A stretch of DNA of 64,000 nt. It comes from Isoetes taiwanensis. Taxonomy: Eukaryota; Streptophyta; Lycopodiopsida; Isoetales; Isoetaceae. Positions 56,621-64,000 of this stretch are shown here, one piece after another (positions within the stretch are counted from its first letter, which is position 1; each line of letters opens with the position of its first letter). The DNA lies in NCBI GenBank assembly GCA_021234155.1, contig JAJEKV010000173.1, positions 62,001-126,000 on the forward strand. Reading direction: 5' to 3'. The translations under genes and the position numbers were made by a program. The notes under the pieces were generated by a model. The model searched no databases. It was not told the DNA's origin and worked only from the letters and a program-made list of their open reading frames with translations.

Positions 56621-57028
56621 AATGGCGGGGAAAAATTTTTCTTTTTAAAAAGTAGGCGAATTAGCGTTTTTAGACCTGCCCAGGCGGGACACCGCCCGCA
56701 GACGCTGGCAAACGCCCCCCCCCGCCGATTAGAGTTAGGTTTTTTTTGGAATTGGGTTTGCGGGCAGGCCCTACCGGAACCCCGCCACCGGCAGCTAGGA
56801 AGATGGGGTACCCACGCCCGATTAGGGTTAGGGTTTCCGCAGCTCTTCCGCCTTTTTCAATAAATCTAAAATTTATACATGAATCAAATTAAGTTAACAA
56901 GACATTATCTACTACGCACCAAGAACTGGGGCTACTACTCCAAAATTTATCCTCTCCCACTAAGCGGTCTAGCAGCGTTGGCATGGCGGTCTGTGGCTTG
57001 GTCTACCAAGAACATGCTGCGACCTGCT

Positions 57029-58540
57029 TGTGGCGCTCTTTGAATATATACGGTTATGCATCTGAGATTTCCCCTCCATGGCAATAAGAGCTCACCATAT
57101 GGCGGGGCCCTCCAGGTACTTCGGACCATCGTGAAGATGCCGAGATGAAGGAACCTGAGGGAATTGTCATTGACCCGCATGTATTATACCAATGGGGCGC
57201 TAAGTTGGGAAGTGGTACATGTTAACTTACTGCGGCGTAAATCATATATAAATAACCACCTGAGGGTGCTTTTGTCCATCAAGTACTGAACGGCAAAATA
57301 TGCATCTAATCGAAGGAAAAACACGGAAGCCAGGTTCTACCCGTTCGGACTCACGAGGATGGGTAGGCGGCTCGATCTCAAAGAGATCCATGAGCGGTAT
57401 AACACGGCGTTGTGCGGCATAAACGGCGGCTAGGTTTGTCCTCCATGCACCCCTCACAGTACGCTGCGGATGAATTGAATCATGCTATGGCACATCACTA
57501 TAACCTTCGGAAGCGGAGACTCAAGGTATCCCTGCCGGAGCCACTAGAAAGGGTTCATGAGGACCCTGGTCCGATAGAGGCGGTCGGTGTCCCCTTCCGG
57601 GGATCTAGCGGTTCCATGGGTGAGCTAGAGAATACGTCTGTCCAGTGACCCAGCATCCGTGCCACATCTTCCAAAGTCGCGAGGGATGCCCCATGCCGGA
57701 TTGCACCTCTACACCCGGGGGTGTAGGACCTATGCAGAGCCCTCATTGGCCAGGCTACTCCGGGGCCTAGCCCAGCAGGAGTCCAGGGAGCACATGTTGG
57801 TGCAAGACCCCACCCCCACTGCTAGCGTCCCTTCTGGGTGCCTAAGTAATTCCATAGCATCCATGACAGGGTGGTCTGCTCTTGGCCTACCAGGCATAAC
57901 TAATGGGAATAATCTGGGAATCTATCTAGGGCGCCACTATGATAAGACCGCCAGGTCTACCCAGTAATCCCCATCTGCAGGTGCTAACTGGGCAAGGAGA
58001 CAGAGGCACTTACAAAAACTAGAGATAAACCCAGGAGAAAGCAGAGAGAGAGAACCTTACACACCAGTGGCATGCTTTATAAATCATGAGGTAGCCCTCT
58101 TTTGACTGCTTAGTCTGTCGGGTCTTGGGCTCCATCTCATTGCTTGAAGGCTGTGTTGCTTCTCCCTCCTCCATCTGAATTGCTCCTAATTCGGGTGGGA
58201 CTTAAAGCTAGGGGGTGTCCCCAATTGAAACCGCCTGCCCAATGATTTAGGTGGCATGTCATTAATTAACTAATTAAAGCTAGTAGGTTAATTAAGACAA
58301 AATACATAATTAGGTTTTATTTATTTAGCACCAAGCTAAATTAAATCCCATAGGTCCAACCCCTAGGGTAACATGCCCCATGGTGACGTATGCCTACTAC
58401 GTGGCGTGTTAGTACCTATTTATAGTTATGCCATATAAAATGCAACCCCTAGGTTAACATGGCACCCCATGGTGGCGATATCCCTAGGTGAGCGTGTCCG
58501 TTATGTTGCTCATTATACCATATATAAATGCTACGTCACA
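57029..58540 (-). repeat. gypsy 5' LTR (minus orientation)
   Basis: 1512 bp, colinear with 46851-48459 but with many substitutions and short indels. No clear primer binding site follows it on the minus strand, which is the weakest point of the element call. Confidence 0.65.
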
Positions 58541-58545
58541 CCCCA

Positions 58546-60404
58546 TTGGTTAAAGATTTCCTTTGCTGACAGGTGTGTATCTTAGGTTTAGTAGAACACA
58601 ATGCAATAACTAGCGAATACAAAGCGGCAAAGAGATATAAGTTACGCTTCGCTGAGAATGCAAGGCCGAGCCGAGGGAGGAGCCGTTCGCGCTCTTGTGA
58701 AAACCGTCTTGGCTGCTTGCAAATGGGCAGCTTCCTCTAGAAGCGGTTTTGGAATCCCGCGACCCGAGGAACATCGCAAGGGCGGTCAGATGAACCTGGC
58801 GGTCCGGTACAGCTAAAGCAATATAGCGATAGCATCAAGCTGTCATTGTTTCCCGCGACGCCCGGCTACTTTGCGACGGATAAATCGCGATGCGGCTAAC
58901 TTCCCTACCGTTGTCGTTAATGAGGCGGTCATACCATTCAGAACTTCACCAACAAATCCATAGGCGGCAGGCGGCGAATCGCGAAGATGTTTAGAGGCGG
59001 TAAAGGCGGCTGCCGCCACGAACTCAAAGTGGCCGTTGTCGATTATGAAAGGCTAACCGTTGTGAAATACCGTTACATTTAGGGTTAGGAGTTAGGGTTG
59101 GATCCACCGGCCCGGAAGCGTGAGAAGTGATTCGAAAAATGGACCATTAATATGGTTGCAACAAAGCGCGAGGCATCCTAGCTAATCACGCCATGTGGAT
59201 GCCAAGTAAGCTTTAAAACCTCAAATTCTTCACACCGCCAACTAATACTGACTTTCGGCTAAAGAAGCGCGGCAATTGAGTGCGTGGCGAATCGGCGATG
59301 AAATCTTTAACCAGGAAGATGCTGAGCCATTTGAGACCACAAATCCGCCCCTAATGAACATATTCGAAATAAGATGTATTCCAAAATACAAAGAGGGTTT
59401 TTTCTTTCCCTTTTGCTGATGCGGAATAGGAAGTCTTCGAATACAAAAAATGTTTCATTGTTAACAATATTCCCACTACTACTATCTAAAATTAACACAT
59501 GGAAAAGCATATATTTATGACCATTTTGGATCAAAGAACTTCAATCGTTATTTATTTTTCCTTTCTCCTATATTGGAATAAAAATTACATTGTGGGATGC
59601 AAAGGGATTGTATTATACAAATCCACTATACTTTGCCATTATCTCCATTAAACAAAATTGAATGATGCTATTTTTTATCATCTTTTTCATGTGTGAAATA
59701 GAGATGCGATCATGAATTAGAGTAAAGATAAAATAACAATGTTTTAAGTACACCTCTAAGGTTGTGAAGTTCACAATTGTCTCATGAAGTATCTTGATCC
59801 CTCCTTGTATCTCCACACCTTTTTTTTCATAACTAAGGTCGTCAAAACTTGTAGAATTTGTTATGTGAATTGAAGATAAATCGTTTAAATTTGAAATTAC
59901 TAATACTTTCAATTGAATATTTCCTTATTTTTTCATGAAATTGTCCTCTAGAAATAAAGAAGTTCTCTCAAAACACAATTGAGGCAAATTTTTAGTATCC
60001 TTTGAAATTGTCACAATTTATTGTAGCAATTTTTGTGCTTGTCTATTTTTGGAAAAATTAATTTTTGATTTGAGGTCAAAGGCTCACTTCTTCATCTTTT
60101 AATTTCAAATTTTACCTCATTTTTGTATTTACTTACAGTTTTAAAAAGATTTTCTAGAATATTCCTTTTTTGCTAGTTTAGGCGATTTGCTTAGTTTAAT
60201 ATGCAATCTTGTTTCTTGCATATTCTCTACAGCATCTCAACATGTATAGAATTAAGATTTATCCAACTTAGCTTTCGCGATCTTTGGTAGTGGGTTGGAC
60301 AAAAATGTTGGTATCAACTGCTTACAAAACTACTTTTCGCGATTAGGTTGGACAAAAGGAAATGTTGGCCTTGACGCCAGCGATAAAATTCTGTAATAAT
60401 ATCC
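58546..60404. other. no gene recognised; CpG-rich island at 58640-59110
   Basis: Unlike the AT-rich surroundings, 58640-59110 is rich in CG dinucleotides ('cgcgacgcccgg', 'aatcgcgatgcgg') with no long ORF. The rest is AT-rich. A 'ttagggttaggagttaggg' stretch near 59080 is telomere-like but too short to mean much. Confidence 0.4.
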
Positions 60405-62150
60405 TTGCACGGTGAGGATTGTAGAATTATGGAATATTAATATTATGAATAAATTTATGTTACATTATCCAAATTGTGGGCTTTCTATAATACTAGTAAT
60501 GATGAAGATAAGTAAGAGATACATTGGTTGATAGGGTTGGGATGGGTGGGTTGGGATCAAATAGCCTATATGACCCAAACAAAAGCGACATCATTTTATC
60601 TGACACACTAGCGTCCTTTCAAACACCACGTACTTCGGTAGTCCATGTTCAGAATTTATGTTTCCAGCCTTGCTTCGACACATTGTGGATGACATATCTC
60701 TCCACAGACATCGTCAAAACATGGACTTTGTAAAAATGCATTTACATATTTTATTAAATTTTACCGAAACACTTACTAAAAAGCCAGAGCGGCCGGGCAT
60801 TTTTTCTAGTATATCTTTAAAAGCCAAAATAAGACTGATAGTTTAATGCGCTTGAACTTATTATTGTTTTAATTTGTCTTTCACAACTTTAATTGTAATC
60901 CATTAGATTAAAGCGGTTTGAAGGGTGCATGAGGTTCATTGAGTTTTTAAAGGTGCAACATGTGGCGATGGTAAGGATTTTCTCAAATGCTGGAAAAGCC
61001 TCTTACTCTCGGCGTACAGAAGAGCACCATTTATCGGTTGCTCTAATGACCAAAATGTACTTCAGCAATGAGCTGCGCGCACACTCTCGGTTGCTGGGAT
61101 TATTGTCGCGTCTTTTGTCGCGTGCGTCGCGTGTGTGTCTTATTATTAATGTGTGTTTTTTTCTTCCCTATGTTCCCCTTCCCGGTTGCTCTTGTCGATT
61201 GTCTTGAGGCCATAAATCAAAATTCGTTTTTCACTTTTGGCTTCAAGAAAAAAGCAAGAAAGAGCACCCGTTTATTCCCGGTTGTTCTAAAGAACGGAAG
61301 TACACTTCGCCTTTATTGACTTTACGTACTCTCTGGGTTTTACGGTTGCTCGATGCTTGATTCAAAGGGAAATATACTATCATCTCTATTGCTTATCGGT
61401 GTGGCATATACACTTGGTAGAATAAATTGAACCCAATGAATATCATTAAATCTCCCGCTTTCCTTTGTAATTTTACACTTACCTCGCCATAAAAATGGAG
61501 TTCCTTTGATAAATTTGTTCTTGATAAAGTGTAACTAAATATGACGGTTATATCAGGTTTGCATGGCAAATAGCCAAATAATCTAATTGGAGCGGTAGGG
61601 ACTATAGTGTGGACCAATATGTGCATGAATAATTTTAGAAAACATCTATAGCTAGATGATGATATGTCATAAAATATGCCATTAGTAGAAGTTAATAGAT
61701 GACTTGACTATGTTCATGTGGATACTTGACTCCATGGTAGGTGGATTCTTCATGCAAGTTCTTTCCATATAATAACATCCTTTAGCTATCTGAGGGATTG
61801 TAAGAATTGTGGAATATTATTGTAAATTTACGTATTACATTGTCCCAGTTTGTAGATAATATTCCTATTTAGAAATGACGAATACATAGCTTTATACGTG
61901 CATTGATTCTATAGTTTCCTACCCATTCATTCTGCTTAGAGATCTGCTTAGAATAGAATGTATTTTATATGTCCATGAAACCGATTGAAGTCTATGTGGT
62001 GCAGAAACGAAGGCTTGACAAACCTAATGCTCGAGAGAAAAGCACTTGCAACATCCTTTTCAAAAGCACAGTACTTAGTAGCCCTGTTCAATTACATGTT
62101 CCCAACTGTAGCCTATGGCTCAGCATTGTGAATGACATCTCCTATGATTG
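60405..62150 (+). repeat. diverged direct repeats flanking a hAT fragment
   Basis: About 60405-60725 and about 61785-62150 align by eye ('attgtggaatatt', 'ttacattgtcc', 'cattgtgaatgacatctcc'). The hAT-like piece lies between them. They could be parts of one old element or a segmental duplication. Confidence 0.5.
60929..61090 (+). pseudogene. hAT transposase C-terminal fragment
   Basis: 'VAMVRIFSNAGKASYSRRT' followed by 'LSVALMTKMYFSN' fits the hAT dimerisation motif (R-x-F-S-x-A-G...R...L-M...N). Only this end is recognisable. No hAT catalytic part or terminal repeats were seen. Confidence 0.65.
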
Positions 62151-62299
62151 AATCTCTTGTCAGGCAACGTACATTCAGGAGGTAGTCCAGCGGTGATTTT
62201 GAACAATACTAAGAAGTTATTCCATGTACTGGGGTACTGAGAGAAACATATAGACACATATCTAGCATAAATTTACATCAAGCTGTTTGTAAATGGAGA

Positions 62300-63990
62300 T
62301 TGTACTAGAATTGTTGCCCAGTCTGGAAAGAAGACAGGGTTTTCATTCGAGCACATGTGGGGCTGCCATAAGGAAGCTTGTGGCTGCAAAAGGCCTTCTC
62401 AGAAAGGGAAGTTAATTCATGCTTTTATTACACAAAACGAATTTGAAGACATATTTTTGGCAAACAATATGGCCGCAAATCGCTGATAAATGTGAACGCA
62501 CTAGCGGTTGAAGGAAGGCATGTGTTTGAAAATATGAGCCGCGCATAGGATCTGGTTTTCATTGGGTGCTAATGCTTGAAAGCTTATATACAACGTAAGG
62601 AAAACTACGGGGCTGCATAGTTGTGTTTAGGCAAATGCCTGAGCAGGATGTAGTCATGGAATGCCATGGTTGCTGCATATAATCAACATGGCAAGAAAGT
62701 ATTTAGCAAAATTTTCCAAAGCCCTGCAGGAACATGGGATTGTTCTGATGAAGTCAGCTTATAATAGTTTTGCTGTTGCATGTGGAAACTAGGCGAAAAA
62801 CTTTTAGCTAGAAGGAAACATATGCATACATGTCTTTCTCAAACAAATTCGAATATGTGTTGCCTGTAGCTACTAAACGCTATCAATATGTATGATGGCA
62901 GTCTTACCGATGCAGTTGCCGTCTTTAATAATTTGCAAAAATCAAATGTGATATCATGGACAATAATGCTAACAAAATATACCCTTGTTGAAAATAATAA
63001 CAAATCTTAGCTCTTTCAGCACATGCAAAGGGAAGAGGCTTAACTGTTAATAAACTATATTGAGTGTCCTGGATGCCACAGCGGTGTCTAGCCCGAAGAA
63101 GCCAAACTTATCATTTCCCAGATTATAAGCCATCATTTGGAGCCTGGACCTCATTGTCGCTGTATATCAACGGTATGGAAAATGTGGTAGTCTGAGTGTT
63201 GCTTTGTAATATTTGACAGAATGCCTCTACAAGGTGGCTTCATGGAATCACTTCCTGATTACCAATTTAACACAGATGTGAAGAAAGGAGGCTTTCAGAC
63301 TATTCTTCTTAATGCAGCATAGAAATTGTTACCAAGATGTCTCTTATTTATTGGGTATACCCAAATGCATCGTCAACCTTAGCAGAGGCCTTTAAGCTGT
63401 GTAAACAAGTGCATGCCACATTGTGCATGAGATATTGGGAACAAGATTGCTGTGGGAATGCACTATTAACATGTACATGGTAAGTGTGGTAGCCTGAAGT
63501 GTTCCCAAGCAGTGTTTAGAAAGAATGCTGGGCAGAGAAGTCTCTTTATGCTCTTGGACTGCACTAACTTGCAAGCATATATTTGGCCACAGCGGGCATG
63601 GTGGTAGGGGTGTCAAATTACACCGAGAATGGGAAGGCATGATACCAGACCAAATTACACTTAGGGCGATGCTTGGGCATGCACATGGGTTCCTTGTCCA
63701 TGGGTAAAAGCGTATTAATACTTACATCATAGATAAAGATGTAGAAGACAATAATGGGCCTGTAGGTAGCCCTTGTCAATATATGTAAAGTGTGGCAGCA
63801 AGGAGATTCATATATGATTTTCAGGATGCATGTGAAAGAGGAAGTGTATGGAATGTATTGCAACACATATTCCTACCATATGGACGATGGCGAAAGCCCT
63901 TCAGCTCTTTTCAAGAAATGAGGTTAAAAATCTGACATCAAGTGATGCTATCTTTTTGAGAGTGCCCTGGGCCTTGTGTGCATGTGAGAT
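62300..63990 (+). pseudogene. PPR pseudogene (PLS type)
   Basis: Recognisable repeat pieces in order on the plus strand: 'GKLIHAFITQNEFEDIFLAN' (about 62410), 'AINMYDGSLTDAVAVFNNLQ' then 'KSNVISWTIML' (62880-62970), 'CKQVHATLCMRYWEQDCCGN' (about 63400) and 'GHSGHGGRGVKLHREWEGMI' then 'PDQITL' (63585-63660). Frameshifts and stops separate them. The order matches one PLS-class gene of more than 500 residues. It may continue beyond the window. Not functional as it stands. Confidence 0.75.
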
Positions 63991-64000
63991 GGTTTACAAC

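Larger units (their letters stand above)
46846..58545 (-). mobile_element. degraded Ty3/gypsy-type LTR retrotransposon
   Basis: Two diverged 1.5-1.6-kb direct repeats (46851-48459 and 57029-58540) begin TG and end CA on the minus strand and are flanked by CCCCA at 46846-46850 and 58541-58545. Beside the left LTR the minus strand reads AAGGTGGGGAGAA, the typical plant gypsy polypurine tract, so the element runs right to left. The interior is about 8.6 kb and badly decayed; integrase-like traces occur at 53400-55704. It also contains PPR, foldback and SINE-like sequence. The 5-bp duplication could be chance, because homology around the outer LTR edges is fuzzy. Confidence 0.68.

Noticed and set aside
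56690-56850. Interstitial telomere repeat (ttagggttaggg)
   Set aside because: Only two imperfect units; such words are common by chance and in repeats.

Overview
The window is nuclear DNA from a land plant. Evidence: plant-type introns in a class IV aminotransferase gene, decayed pentatricopeptide-repeat (PPR) sequence, plant-type Ty1/copia and Ty3/gypsy elements, and a DUF4283-type retroelement protein. Two transposase-like families that I associate with seed-free plants and animals rather than flowering plants (one with a D-F-A-E-N-Y / H-G-K-G motif set, one with G-M-E-K-S-H) make a fern-like or other seed-free plant my best guess. That is inference; species cannot be read from the sequence.

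Layout. 1-5.3 kb: minus-strand remnant of a DUF4283 retroelement protein, unrecognised lysine-rich exons and a small foldback element. 5.3-20.75 kb: one Ty1/copia retrotransposon (LTRs about 97% identical, 5-bp target duplication) whose leader and gag carry two DNA-transposon insertions. The first (5.9-13.0 kb) encodes a putative transposase plus a convergent block of four genes (coiled-coil, RING, AT-hook-like, HAD-fold). Its HAD gene is itself split by a 460-bp MITE with a 10-bp target duplication. The second (13.07-16.0 kb) has no recognisable gene. 20.75-25.9 kb: a proline-rich repeat, a DUF7869-like transposase fragment, a LINE reverse-transcriptase fragment and a weak two-exon gene.

27.3-29.6 kb holds the best host gene, a PLP-dependent class IV aminotransferase on the minus strand with six exons that join in phase. 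30.6-32.3 kb has foldback elements. 32.3-34.4 kb is a complete short retroposon (15-bp duplication, poly-A) carrying only a DUF4283 ORF1-like gene. 35.2-36.6 kb is a decayed unidentified gene. 37.0-37.44 kb is a Helitron fragment, followed by three tandem 331-341-bp units with tRNA-like promoter boxes.

39.5-45.2 kb is the most unusual region: a decayed transposase-like gene, three small coiled-coil paralogues on the opposite strand, and an inverted pair of one 16-18-bp motif in every intergenic gap. 46.85-58.54 kb is a degraded minus-strand Ty3/gypsy element (CCCCA duplication, 1.5-1.6-kb LTRs) holding PPR, foldback and SINE-like sequence. 58.5-64 kb has a hAT fragment between diverged direct repeats and a PPR pseudogene.

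Most coding sequence here is mobile or decayed. Only the aminotransferase looks like an ordinary working host gene.
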